Below, one piece after another: positions 15,691 to 24,182 of a DNA stretch of 38,422 nucleotides (position 1 is its first letter; each line of letters begins with the position of its first letter). Source of the DNA: Fen-1077 sp964462865 (GTDB lineage Bacteria; Chloroflexota; Dehalococcoidia; Dehalococcoidales; RBG-16-60-22); assembly GCA_964462865.1 (NCBI GenBank), contig CAYWZO010000015.1:1-38422 (forward strand), written 5' to 3'. The position numbers were made by a program, and so were the translations under genes. Below the pieces are notes generated by a model. The model did not search any database. It was not told the DNA's origin and saw nothing but the letters and a program-made list of their open reading frames with translations.

Positions 15691-16635
15691 TTGACCAGTT
15701 ATATCATTCGCCGATTAATCCAGACTATTATTGTAATCTTCATCGTTTCATTCCTTTCTTTTTCTCTTATTCAATTTATGCCTGGAGACCCCGCCGCTTC
15801 TATGCTCGGCCCCAACGCCACCAAGCCACAGGTGGATGCCTTGAGGATAGAACTCGGGCTTGACAAGCCCATGATGGAACAGTATTTTCGCTGGTTGAAC
15901 GAGGTTTTTCATGGTGACCTGGGGATGTCGCTCATGCTCCGTGAACCGGTAGCCGGTCTTTTTGTACAGCGGCTGGAGATAACATTATACCTATCAATGT
16001 TGGCGTTTATTTTAAGCAGTATCCTCGGGATAGGAGCCGGTATCATCTGTGCCGTCAGGCGTGGAGGCTTTCTTGACCAGTTACTTAGTGTATCCGCCAA
16101 TATCGGAATTGCTATACCCGTGTTCTGGCTGGGCATTCTGGGCATCTATCTATTTTCTTATAAATTAGGCGCCTTGCCTTTTTACGGGTGGGTATCACCT
16201 GTTGAAGATTTTTTCGGTAGTCTTAGATATGCGATATTACCGGTAATTTTATTAGCCATTCCGGGTATAGCGGTAATGACCCGCCAAACCAGGTCGAGCA
16301 TGCTGGAAGTTACCCGGCAGGACTATATCAGAACAGCGCTTTCCAAAGGTCTGAAAGAACGTACCGTGGTTTTAAAACACGCTCTGAAGAACTCTCTCAT
16401 TCCTATCGTAACTCTGATGGGTTTGCATCTACGGATTATGGTCGGCGGTTCCGTACTGGTGGAACAGGTATTTACCATTCCCGGTATGGGCCGTCTGCTG
16501 GTCAGTGCCGCCCAGAACAAAGACTTTATCGTCGTACAGGGGGGAGTATTGTTAATCGGGGTTATTGTGTGCCTGGCTAACCTGCTGGTGGATATATCTT
16601 ATGGCTGGATTGACCCTCGAACCAGATATGACTAG
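15691..16635 (+). CDS. ABC transporter permease, DppB-type, 1
   Basis: A 314-residue inner-membrane permease of the peptide/nickel family. The start is a TTG at 15691 with an AGGGAG site about 11 bases upstream. The N-terminal signature (YIIRRLIQTIIVIF, MPGDPA) is typical of DppB, about six hydrophobic segments follow, and the ATPase-contacting EAA loop is visible as RTALSKGL...ALKNSLIP. The end (ISYGWIDPRTRYD) is the usual DppB terminus. DppC follows 10 bases later. Its partner binding protein is probably the divergent gene at 13727-15319. No ATPase gene is adjacent. Confidence 0.93.
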   Translation: MTSYIIRRLIQTIIVIFIVSFLSFSLIQFMPGDPAASMLGPNATKPQVDALRIELGLDKPMMEQYFRWLNEVFHGDLGMSLMLREPVAGLFVQRLEITLYLSMLAFILSSILGIGAGIICAVRRGGFLDQLLSVSANIGIAIPVFWLGILGIYLFSYKLGALPFYGWVSPVEDFFGSLRYAILPVILLAIPGIAVMTRQTRSSMLEVTRQDYIRTALSKGLKERTVVLKHALKNSLIPIVTLMGLHLRIMVGGSVLVEQVFTIPGMGRLLVSAAQNKDFIVVQGGVLLIGVIVCLANLLVDISYGWIDPRTRYD

Positions 16636-16645
16636 ATGGTGACAA

Positions 16646-17539
16646 ATGACTGAAGAAACAACCGGTATTTCATTTATTGAAGCGCCTCCCCAAGTTGGGA
16701 AATTCCGACATTTTATGAGAATAATGTTCGGACGTGGCGTGGTTATCTTCGGTGCAGTAGTGTTACTGGTACTGATAATCATGGCCATCTTCACCCCGTT
16801 TATCGCTCCCTACGGGGAGAACGAGCAGGACCTAACTCAAACGTTAGCGCAACCTTCCAAAGCCCACTGGCTGGGCACTGATGAACTCGGCAGGGATTTG
16901 CTAACACGTGTCATGTACGGTTCAAGGATTTCGTTGCTGGTGGGTATCGTGGCGGTTACGATTGCGGGTGCCATCGGTATGGGGCTGGGACTGGTGGCGG
17001 GTTATCTTGGCGGTTGGGTTAACACTATTATTATGAGGATCGTTGATGCACTGCTCGCCCTTCCCCCTCTGATTTTAATGCTGGCCATCGCCGCTATTCT
17101 GGGCAGTGGCATTCTCAATGTTCTGATAGCCTTAGGTATCGGTATGATGCCGACCTATTGCCGCCTGATGTGCGGCCAGGTTATGACCCTAAAAGAAAGG
17201 GACTTTATCATGGCTGCCCGTTCGATGGGAGCTAAAGATTGGCGTGTCATGTTAAGGCATGTCCTTCCGAACACTTTTCCACCGCTGCTGGTACTTATAA
17301 CCGTTAACCTGGGTACCGCCATAATGATGGAAGCTTCTCTCAGCTTCCTGGGAATAGGTATTCTACCACCCACGGCGACGTGGGGTGCCATGGTAAGCGG
17401 AGGCTATCGGTTTCTGCTTTCCAATCCGTTGCTCTCCTTCGCTCCGGGGGTGGCCATACTCCTTGTTGTGCTGGCTTTTAATATGGTTGGCGACGGCCTG
17501 AGAGATGCGCTTGATCCCAGACTTAGAGGGTTATTATAA
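16646..17539 (+). CDS. ABC transporter permease, DppC-type, 1
   Basis: A 297-residue permease that pairs with DppB. It has the N-terminal FIEAPP segment shared with the paralogue at 23161, a first helix after RGVVIFG, the LGTDELGRD motif at the start of the permease domain, the EAA-type loop (AARSMGAKDW, LPNTFPPLLV) and the terminal GDGLRDALDPRLRG block. Length and order are normal for the family. The gene ends 343 bases before iclR, and a weak hairpin lies in that gap. Confidence 0.93.
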   Translation: MTEETTGISFIEAPPQVGKFRHFMRIMFGRGVVIFGAVVLLVLIIMAIFTPFIAPYGENEQDLTQTLAQPSKAHWLGTDELGRDLLTRVMYGSRISLLVGIVAVTIAGAIGMGLGLVAGYLGGWVNTIIMRIVDALLALPPLILMLAIAAILGSGILNVLIALGIGMMPTYCRLMCGQVMTLKERDFIMAARSMGAKDWRVMLRHVLPNTFPPLLVLITVNLGTAIMMEASLSFLGIGILPPTATWGAMVSGGYRFLLSNPLLSFAPGVAILLVVLAFNMVGDGLRDALDPRLRGLL

Positions 17540-17666
17540 CAACCCCCATCCGTTCATATTTCTGGAGAGTTACTATTAATTAAGGCATGGATAACTTCAC
17601 AAAGGCTAGTAGGTAGTCGTATAAATATTACCTAACTATTGGTTTATTGATACAGAGACTATCTAT

Positions 17667-17689
17667 CCTGAGGAGGCTCTTTCTTCAGG
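17667..17689 (+). terminator. Possible terminator after DppC gene
   Basis: A 9-bp stem with two or three G-T pairs: CCTGAGGAG pairs with TTCTTCAGG around a 5-base loop, followed by TTCTCGCTTATT. The T-tract is weak and the gene ends about 125 bases upstream. Confidence 0.3.
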
Positions 17690-17804
17690 TTCTCGCTTAT
17701 TCAACCCCCGTGTTTTTTCATTCTGGAACCACGGAAACCACGCACACTTAAGTACCCTTATTTCTGATATCGCTACACAATGAAATATAGTGATGATGAT
17801 AGAT

Positions 17805-17844
17805 TGTTAAGATATTTGACATTGGTGTTTTTACGTGATAGAAT
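17805..17844 (+). promoter_or_regulatory. Strong promoter with overlapping operator-like repeat before iclR-type gene
   Basis: TTGACA (17816-17821), exactly 17 bases, then TAGAAT (17839-17844). The imperfect inverted repeat TGTTAA-N5-TTGACA (17805-17821) covers the -35 box, a position suited to autorepression by the IclR protein. The gene begins about 40 bases downstream. Confidence 0.6.
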
Positions 17845-17882
17845 ACGACAAATTTCAAAAAGTGAAATAAGCTTTCATAATA

Positions 17883-18644
17883 ATGGCCAATACGTCCAGA
17901 ACCGTTGACAAGGCAATTGATATCCTGGAAGTCTTTCTTCAAAAAGATGGCGGTCTAAGTTTGACCGAGATATCCAAAGCCACCCGACTAAACACTGCCA
18001 CAGTCTACCGTTTAATTTCCACTTTTACCAAAAGAGGTTATCTCTCCCAGTCCCGGAAAAAGGGGACGTATTCGCTTGGTTTAAAGATGTTGGATTTTAA
18101 CTATGCTATCCGCAAAAATCTAAAATATATTGACTTCGCTTATCTGTCCTTAAGCAAAATCAGCCGGGAATTTAACGTCTCCACTTTTCTGGGGATAGCA
18201 GACAATGATATGCTGCTCATCGTTGAGGAAATCGGAGCCACTGGCAATCTTCGTATTAATGCGCCTATAGGCAAAAGGCTGCCGCTATATTGTACCGCCT
18301 GCGGCAAAGTACTGCTGGCGGCGCTCTCTGATGAGGAGAGAAAAGCCTATTATCACCGGGTCAAGTTGCAATCCTTCACTTCCACCAGTATCACGGATAT
18401 ACCCAAGCTGGAAAAGGAACTGGCAGCGATCAGGATAGAAGGGGTGTCTTACCATAAGGAAGAATATCGGGAGGGGGTATGGGTAACGGCGGCCCCTATT
18501 TATGACGGGAGCGAAAAAGTTATTGCCGCCGCTGCAGTAATTGTCCCCATTTCCTACCTAGGTGCCAACAGTACCCAGATATATACCACCGCGATAAAAA
18601 GTTGTACCGGTGAAATTTCTCAAATTATCAGCCGGATTAGTTGA
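17883..18644 (+). CDS. IclR-family transcriptional regulator
   Basis: A 253-residue regulator. The N-terminal winged helix-turn-helix spans about residues 5-65 (LSLTEISKATRLNTATVYRL, KRGYL) and the IclR effector domain about 80-250 (NAPIGKRLPLYCTACGKVLLA, GVSYHKEEYREGVWVTAAPI). IclR proteins sense small organic acids and often control aromatic or short-chain acid catabolism. It has its own strong promoter and is followed 65 bases later by the first gene of a long plus-strand run of transport and CoA-metabolism genes, which it most likely controls. The effector is unknown. Confidence 0.92.
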   Translation: MANTSRTVDKAIDILEVFLQKDGGLSLTEISKATRLNTATVYRLISTFTKRGYLSQSRKKGTYSLGLKMLDFNYAIRKNLKYIDFAYLSLSKISREFNVSTFLGIADNDMLLIVEEIGATGNLRINAPIGKRLPLYCTACGKVLLAALSDEERKAYYHRVKLQSFTSTSITDIPKLEKELAAIRIEGVSYHKEEYREGVWVTAAPIYDGSEKVIAAAAVIVPISYLGANSTQIYTTAIKSCTGEISQIISRIS

Positions 18645-18709
18645 TATAGTTATTCGGAAATAATGAGAATGCCTGGAATAAACGTATATAATAGGCGAGG
18701 AGGAACGTA

Positions 18710-20092
18710 ATGGTTAAAGACTCACCACAGAAGACCATCATGGAGCCAGTTCAGGAAGTCAAGGTGTGTTACGAGGCTGACGTTGTCGTAGTTGGCGGCG
18801 GCCCGGGAGGCCATTCGGCGGCCATGGCGGCGGCGCGCAATGGCGCCAAGACCGTACTTCTGGAAAGGTACGGTCATCTGGGAGGCATGGCCACGGGAGG
18901 CATAGTTATACAGATACCGCATATGAGCGACGGCGGTAAAGAACCCATCATCGCTGGTCTTTCCCTGGAATGGCTGGAGAGACTGGATGCCATCGAGGAT
19001 GGAACGCTCCGCCCCAAAATGCAAGATTTAGGCTCCAGTGACCCCAAACTGGTAAAATACTGGAGCCGTTTTATGGGCAACATAGTCAACGGTAAAATCA
19101 AGCACACGGCCTGGGTAAATCCCGAATTGTTAAAGTGCGTGCTGAACGACATGGTGGAAGACGCGAAAATCAAGCTCTATCTCCATTCCTGGGGCACCCG
19201 GGCTCTCGTTGACAATGGCAAGGTCAAGGGTGTAATATTCGAAAGTAAATCGGGGAGGCAGGCGGTACTCGGAAATATTATTATTGACGGCACGGGAGAT
19301 GGAGACCTGTTGCCCTCCGCAGGGGCGGAATTCGATGCCTTTCTTGACGCCACCTCAAGAAGCTCCATGCTAGCCCTGGTCTTCCGACTGGGGAACTGTG
19401 ACTATCAGAAACTCTATGATTTCAGAGAATCCCAGCCGGAGAAATTCCAGGAGCTTATCAAAGGGCTTGCCGATGCCGCCGGTACCCGCCTCATGCCCCT
19501 ACCATCACCCCGCAATGACGTACTTTGGGTCAATAACTGGATACCAAATCTGAACTGTATGAACGTGGAGGATCTGACCACACTGGAAGTTGAAATGCGT
19601 AAAATGATGCGACTTGGTCATGCCTTCCTGAAAAAGAACTTCCCCACCTTTGAGAACAGCTATATCCTGGATACGGCATCGCAGACCGGCACACGCGGCG
19701 CCCGCCGGCTTATCGGCGAATACGTCATCACCAAGGAAGACTTCGCAGCCAGCAAGACATTTGAAGACACCATCGCCGTATTTCCGCGCATGGGCCCGCC
19801 GGGAGGCCAAGAGGAAGTCAAGCATGTTTACATCCCTTACCGCGCGCTGGTACCTGCGAAAGTCGAAGGTTTGCTCGTGGCCGGGCGTAGTTTCTCTTCC
19901 GATTATTATAGCAACAACATGGCCAACCTCATCCCGCATTGTATCGCCATGGGGCAGGCCGCCGGGACGGCCGCCGCCCTGGCGGTGAAGAAAGGCATCA
20001 GCCCCCGCAAGGTTGATTACAAGGCCTTGCAGAAAACACTGATGGCCCAGGGCGTACCGTTACCGGGAGTAGCCGTAGCCGGGGTAAAATAA
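18710..20092 (+). CDS. FAD-dependent oxidoreductase (FAD_oxidored family) 1
   Basis: A 460-residue flavoprotein. GGGPGG at 29-34 (ADVVVVGGGPGG) binds FAD, followed by LLERYGHLGGMATGG. The block TASQTGTRGARRLIGEYV and the ending with LVAGRSFSSD and GQAAGTAAALAV are typical of the PF12831 family. No membrane segment or signal is seen. Catalysed reactions in this family are mostly unassigned oxidations or desaturations. A GAGGAGG site precedes the ATG. It lies between iclR and a solute-binding protein gene. It is clearly paralogous to the protein at 24183-25469, with shared blocks such as LHSWGTRA and IFESKSGRQAVLG. Confidence 0.88.
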   Translation: MVKDSPQKTIMEPVQEVKVCYEADVVVVGGGPGGHSAAMAAARNGAKTVLLERYGHLGGMATGGIVIQIPHMSDGGKEPIIAGLSLEWLERLDAIEDGTLRPKMQDLGSSDPKLVKYWSRFMGNIVNGKIKHTAWVNPELLKCVLNDMVEDAKIKLYLHSWGTRALVDNGKVKGVIFESKSGRQAVLGNIIIDGTGDGDLLPSAGAEFDAFLDATSRSSMLALVFRLGNCDYQKLYDFRESQPEKFQELIKGLADAAGTRLMPLPSPRNDVLWVNNWIPNLNCMNVEDLTTLEVEMRKMMRLGHAFLKKNFPTFENSYILDTASQTGTRGARRLIGEYVITKEDFAASKTFEDTIAVFPRMGPPGGQEEVKHVYIPYRALVPAKVEGLLVAGRSFSSDYYSNNMANLIPHCIAMGQAAGTAAALAVKKGISPRKVDYKALQKTLMAQGVPLPGVAVAGVK

Positions 20093-20225
20093 TAATTACC
20101 TCTAATTTTGATTGATACTGAAAGATATATAATTTGAAAAATAATAGAAGGAGGTGAAGGGAGTATCGATTAAAGGAATACGATATTTTGCTCAGGTTAA
20201 CCAATAATCGAGGAGGTAAAAGCTG

Positions 20226-21878
20226 ATGAAAAAGACACTATTTTTACTGTTGGCATTCGTTGTGGTGATTAGCCTGTTGCTGGTGGCCTGCGGCGAGAAG
20301 GAGACCACGCCCGCCACCACCGCCGCACCGACGACGGCAGCCCCCACTACTAAACCACCGACTACCGCCGCACCTACCACCGCACCCACCACTGCCGCGC
20401 CCACCACGCCGGCCGCCCCCACGGGTGAGAAGTACGGCGGCGTTTTTAAATACCCGCTGGGCGTAGCCCCGGCCCGGCCTATTGGCTATTTGCCGGAAGC
20501 CGCCCCGGACTCCTACACCTGCGCCTCTCCCGCCTGTGAGTCACTGATACGGATCAAGGCTGACGGCTCCATCGTAGGTGTGCTGGCCACTTCCTGGAAA
20601 GTCGCCGAAGACGGCAGATCTATTACCCTCGAGTTGAGAAAGGGCGTCAAGTTCCATGACGGCTCCGATTTCAACGCCGATGTCTGCCTGTGGAACCTGC
20701 AAACGCAGATAGATTCGAAGCAGTCGGGCGCGAGGAACTGGACATCGGTTGAAAAAGTCAATGACTACGCCGTTCGCATCAACATTGCGCAATACCAGAA
20801 CACGGCCCTGACCGGCCTGGCGGGCGGCACCACCCAGCAGCATTCCAAGGAGTTTCTCGAAAAGAACGGTGCCGATGCTGCCAGGTGGCACCCGGTCGGC
20901 ACTGGGCCATTCATCTTCGACAACTACGAACGCGACTCCAAGCTGACCTACAAGCGGAACCCCAACTACTGGGAAGCTGGCATACCTTATCTTGATGGCG
21001 TGCAGTTCATTGTTATCTCCGATGAAACGGTACGCAAGCTGGCCTTCCAGAAGGGCGACATACATCATTACGGTCCCTTGAGTCTCTTGGTTGCTAAGGA
21101 ACTTGAGGATACCGGCCAGTATAACCTCAGTCTCGGGGGTGGCGGCCCTTATGTCCTGGTACCCGACAGCATGAACCCCAAGTCTCCGTGGGCCAACGTC
21201 AACGTGCGCTTTGCCGCCTCTTATGCCATCGACCGGGAGACCATAGCTGACGCCGTGGGGTTCGGCTTCGCTTCTGCGTCTTATCAGTTTTTCCAGACCT
21301 TCCCGGAACTGAATGTTCCCGGCCTGGTGAAGACCGAGTATGACCAGGCCAAGGCCAAGTCACTGCTGCGGGACGCCGGCTATCCCACCGGCTTCAAGAC
21401 CGTGATACATCGCTTCACACGCATGGTCCCGGCGGACTATATCAACGCGGTGGCGTCCTACCTCCGCGAGGTAGGCATTGACGCGACCCACGACTCCCCC
21501 ACGTCCGCCAAGTACGAGGAGTACCGCTATGGCACCTGGGACGGCCTGTGCGGGCATGGTGTCGCCGCCTTCGAGAACAAGAACCAGAGCTTCTCCTTCT
21601 ATTTCACCGGCCTGCAGTTCCAGTACTGCAAGAAGCCGGCAGGGTGGCAGGAAGGTCTTGACGCCTCGCTGACTTCGCTGGAGCCTGACCCCAAGCTGAT
21701 TCAGAACGTCATCGAAATCATGTACAATGACATGATGGTCATATCGTACCTGGAGCAGAAGGCGTTTGCTTTCACGCAGAAAGGTGTCCATGACGACACC
21801 AATGGAAGTTACAATACGGGAGCGGGTGTGAGCATCGCCCCGTGGCAATATCTCTGGCTCGATGAGAGTGCCAGGTAG
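20226..21878 (+). CDS. ABC transporter solute-binding lipoprotein (family 5) 2
   Basis: A 550-residue binding protein. The lipobox Cys is at residue 22 (LLLVACGEK). A low-complexity linker of Thr, Ala and Pro covers about residues 28-67. The mature domain shows KYGGVFKYPL, LRKGVKFHDGSDFNADV, VGTGPFIFDNYERD and NVRFAASYAIDRE, all family 5 features. An AGGAGG site precedes the ATG, and a second full AAGGAGGTGA lies 69 bases upstream of the start. A hairpin follows the gene, then the DppB/DppC pair 2, its likely partner. The ligand is unknown. Confidence 0.92.
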   Translation: MKKTLFLLLAFVVVISLLLVACGEKETTPATTAAPTTAAPTTKPPTTAAPTTAPTTAAPTTPAAPTGEKYGGVFKYPLGVAPARPIGYLPEAAPDSYTCASPACESLIRIKADGSIVGVLATSWKVAEDGRSITLELRKGVKFHDGSDFNADVCLWNLQTQIDSKQSGARNWTSVEKVNDYAVRINIAQYQNTALTGLAGGTTQQHSKEFLEKNGADAARWHPVGTGPFIFDNYERDSKLTYKRNPNYWEAGIPYLDGVQFIVISDETVRKLAFQKGDIHHYGPLSLLVAKELEDTGQYNLSLGGGGPYVLVPDSMNPKSPWANVNVRFAASYAIDRETIADAVGFGFASASYQFFQTFPELNVPGLVKTEYDQAKAKSLLRDAGYPTGFKTVIHRFTRMVPADYINAVASYLREVGIDATHDSPTSAKYEEYRYGTWDGLCGHGVAAFENKNQSFSFYFTGLQFQYCKKPAGWQEGLDASLTSLEPDPKLIQNVIEIMYNDMMVISYLEQKAFAFTQKGVHDDTNGSYNTGAGVSIAPWQYLWLDESAR

Positions 21879-22190
21879 AAATACGATAAACTGGTAGTTA
21901 AAGAGAATTAACCGTCCCGGCAATGCTGGTTCAGGGCCGGTTGCCGGGGCGGGAATCCTGCCACGGGTCGGAGGGTATCGCTAATATTTCAATAATGCCG
22001 ACCTGGTTGCACGCTGGCTAACTAAACAATATTTGATATAATAATAAATAGAGCGGTAATAAATTTAAATACCCGGTCTGGCCGGACTGGTAATCCCGGT
22101 GATTTAGATAACGAATTATATATAATATTCAGCCTGTCAGGCATTGCTAGTATCTAGTTATTTAGATAAAGCTGATAGCAGGAGAGGTCT
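21879..22190 (+). other. Spacer between binding protein and permease genes
   Basis: No gene. It holds the hairpin at 21916-21948 and an AT-rich stretch with TATAAT-like boxes near 22035 that could be a secondary promoter, but no good -35 box was found. Confidence 0.5.
21916..21948 (+). promoter_or_regulatory. 8-bp perfect hairpin after solute-binding protein gene
   Basis: CCCGGCAA (21916-21923) pairs with TTGCCGGG (21941-21948). There is no U-tract. Its place between binding-protein and permease genes fits the well known use of such hairpins to raise the level of binding protein over permease. Confidence 0.6.
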
Positions 22191-23147
22191 ATGGGAACAT
22201 ATATAATCAGGCGCGTGTTGCAGATGATACTTATCCTGCTGCTGGTTACCGTGATGGTATTTTTCATGGTGCGGATATTACCAGGTGACCCTATCCTGAT
22301 GTTCCTTTCTAGGCAGGACCTGGAGCAGATAACGCAGGAGCAGGTTGACCATCTCAAGCATGAACTCGGCCTGGACAGGAACATGTTTGTCCAGTATTTC
22401 GACTGGCTGGGGGACGTGGCCCGCGGGGACCTGGGGAGGTCTATCATCAACCGGAACAAGATTATCGACGATGTGAAAAGGCGGCTACCGATTACGTTTC
22501 AACTTGGTTTAATCTCATTTATCCTTAGTATTGTTATCGGTATTCCCATAGGCGTCATCGCCGCGGTGAAAAGGGGTAGCTGGGTGGATAACACGCTGAC
22601 TACCCTGGGCAATTTGGGCATCACCATACCATCTTTCTGGCTGGGTATCCTGCTCATTTATCTATTCGGATACAAGCTCGAATTGCTACCGATATACGGA
22701 TATGTATCTCCCTTCAAAGACCCCTGGGGCAATTTTACACATATCCTCATGCCCGTCCTGTGCCTGGGCCTGGCTCCGATTGCGTCCGGATTGCGTCTGA
22801 CGCGCTCCAGTATGCTTGAGGTACTGCGGCAGGACTATATACGCACCGCCTGGTCCAAAGGCCTGAAAGAGCGGTCGATAATCATCGGACACGCCCTGAA
22901 AAACGGCCTTATCCCCGTGATTACCCTTAAAGGTATAACCTTGGCGGCTATTGTCGGGGGTTCGGTGCTGATTGAGACTGTATTCAGCATTCCCGGTATG
23001 GGAAGGCTGGCGGTGGAGGGGCTTTTCGCCAAGGATTACACCATTGTCCAGGCAACGCTGTTGATAGGTGGCACGGTTACCCTGGGAGCCAATCTACTCG
23101 TGGACCTTTCTTACGGATGGCTTGACCCGCGGATACGGTACAGATAA
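22191..23147 (+). CDS. ABC transporter permease, DppB-type, 2
   Basis: A 318-residue DppB-type permease with YIIRRVLQMILIL at the start, the ILPGDPI motif, about six hydrophobic segments, the EAA loop (RTAWSKGLKER, ALKNGLIPV) and the ending LSYGWLDPRIRYR. An AGGAGAGG site precedes the ATG. DppC begins 13 bases downstream. It sits between the binding protein at 20226 and DppC 2, forming a canonical B-C order but without ATPase genes. Confidence 0.93.
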   Translation: MGTYIIRRVLQMILILLLVTVMVFFMVRILPGDPILMFLSRQDLEQITQEQVDHLKHELGLDRNMFVQYFDWLGDVARGDLGRSIINRNKIIDDVKRRLPITFQLGLISFILSIVIGIPIGVIAAVKRGSWVDNTLTTLGNLGITIPSFWLGILLIYLFGYKLELLPIYGYVSPFKDPWGNFTHILMPVLCLGLAPIASGLRLTRSSMLEVLRQDYIRTAWSKGLKERSIIIGHALKNGLIPVITLKGITLAAIVGGSVLIETVFSIPGMGRLAVEGLFAKDYTIVQATLLIGGTVTLGANLLVDLSYGWLDPRIRYR

Positions 23148-23160
23148 GGAGACAAGCATC

Positions 23161-24057
23161 ATGTCACAAGAGGCCAACACCGCTGCTGCTTTTATAGAAG
23201 CGCCGCCCCGACTCAATGAGTTTAAACGCTTTTTAAAGGTGTTTCTGGGCCGGCCGGTAGTAATTTTCGGATTTTTAATTATCTTGATAGTCCTGATTTG
23301 CGCTATCGTACCTCAATACATCGCCCCTTATGACCCCAACAAACAGGACCTGAAAAGCGTCCTGGTGAAACCCGGCTCGGAGCATCTCCTGGGTACCGAT
23401 TCACTCGGCAGGGACATGTTCAGCCGTGTTATCTACGGGGCGCGCACGGCACTTATCATCGCTTCTAGCGCCATCGGTATGTCCACCATTATCGGGACGG
23501 TACTGGGGCTGGCGGCGGGATACTTCGGTGGCTGGACATATACTATCATCATGAGGTTTATTGACACGCTGATGGCTTTCCCGGGGATGCTGCTGACCCT
23601 TACCATTGCGGCCCTTCTCGGCGGAGGCATCAAGATGGTAATTATCGCCCTCGGCGTCGGCGGTATACCGGGATATACCAGGGTCATGTGTGGCCAGACG
23701 CTCTCTATCAGGGAGAACGATTACATCATGGCGGAACGCTCGCTGGGAGCCAGCAACCAGCGCATCATGTTCAATCACCTTCTTCCCAATGCCTTCCCGC
23801 CCATGATTGTCATGATGACAATCGCTATCGGTATAACCATCCTAATGGAAGCCGGTCTAAGTTACCTCGGCATCGGCGTCAGGGAACCTACCATTGCCTG
23901 GGGCAGCCTAGTGAATGACGGTAATGCTTATCTGTTGTCCTATCCCTTACTTTCTCTGGCACCTGGTGCAGCTATTGCGCTGGTGGTCTTCGGCTTTAAC
24001 ATGGTCGGGGACGGCCTGCGGGATGCCCTGGACCCCAGATTAAGAGGTACACTATAA
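23161..24057 (+). CDS. ABC transporter permease, DppC-type, 2
   Basis: A 298-residue permease from the ATG at 23161, which has an AAGGAGA site upstream. A longer upstream frame overlaps DppB and is not favoured. The N-terminal FIEAPPRLNEFKRFL matches the other DppC proteins here. It shows LLGTDSLGRDMFSRV, the EAA loop (AERSLGASNQ, LPNAFPPM) and the closing GDGLRDALDPRLRG block. It works with DppB 2 to move the ligand of the neighbouring binding protein across the membrane. Confidence 0.93.
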   Translation: MSQEANTAAAFIEAPPRLNEFKRFLKVFLGRPVVIFGFLIILIVLICAIVPQYIAPYDPNKQDLKSVLVKPGSEHLLGTDSLGRDMFSRVIYGARTALIIASSAIGMSTIIGTVLGLAAGYFGGWTYTIIMRFIDTLMAFPGMLLTLTIAALLGGGIKMVIIALGVGGIPGYTRVMCGQTLSIRENDYIMAERSLGASNQRIMFNHLLPNAFPPMIVMMTIAIGITILMEAGLSYLGIGVREPTIAWGSLVNDGNAYLLSYPLLSLAPGAAIALVVFGFNMVGDGLRDALDPRLRGTL

Positions 24058-24182
24058 CCGGTATTTGAAACTTTAGATAGAGATTTTTCACGGGATGAGA
24101 CTGGCCGGTGAGCTTTTCGGAAATAAAGGAACATCGGTATATAACTCGTCTCGTTTATTATTAATGAAGTTTGGAGGCAACG

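Larger units (their letters stand above)
17540..17882. other. Intergenic region upstream of iclR-type gene
   Basis: No gene supported. It holds a possible terminator hairpin at 17667-17689 and the iclR promoter with an overlapping imperfect inverted repeat at 17805-17844. Confidence 0.6.

Noticed and set aside
20156..20209. Possible 17-codon leader peptide starting at a GTG inside AAGGAGGTG
   Set aside because: The GTG overlaps the Shine-Dalgarno sequence itself, leaving no spacer for initiation.
20304..20426. Repetitive ACC/CCG-rich DNA that could be a tandem repeat or CRISPR-like array
   Set aside because: It encodes the Thr/Ala/Pro linker after the lipobox of a binding protein; similar linkers occur in the other two binding proteins, and there are no regular spacers.
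23068..23160. Longer start for DppC 2
   Set aside because: It overlaps the end of DppB; the ATG at 23161 has an AAGGAGA site and yields the N-terminus shared by the paralogues.
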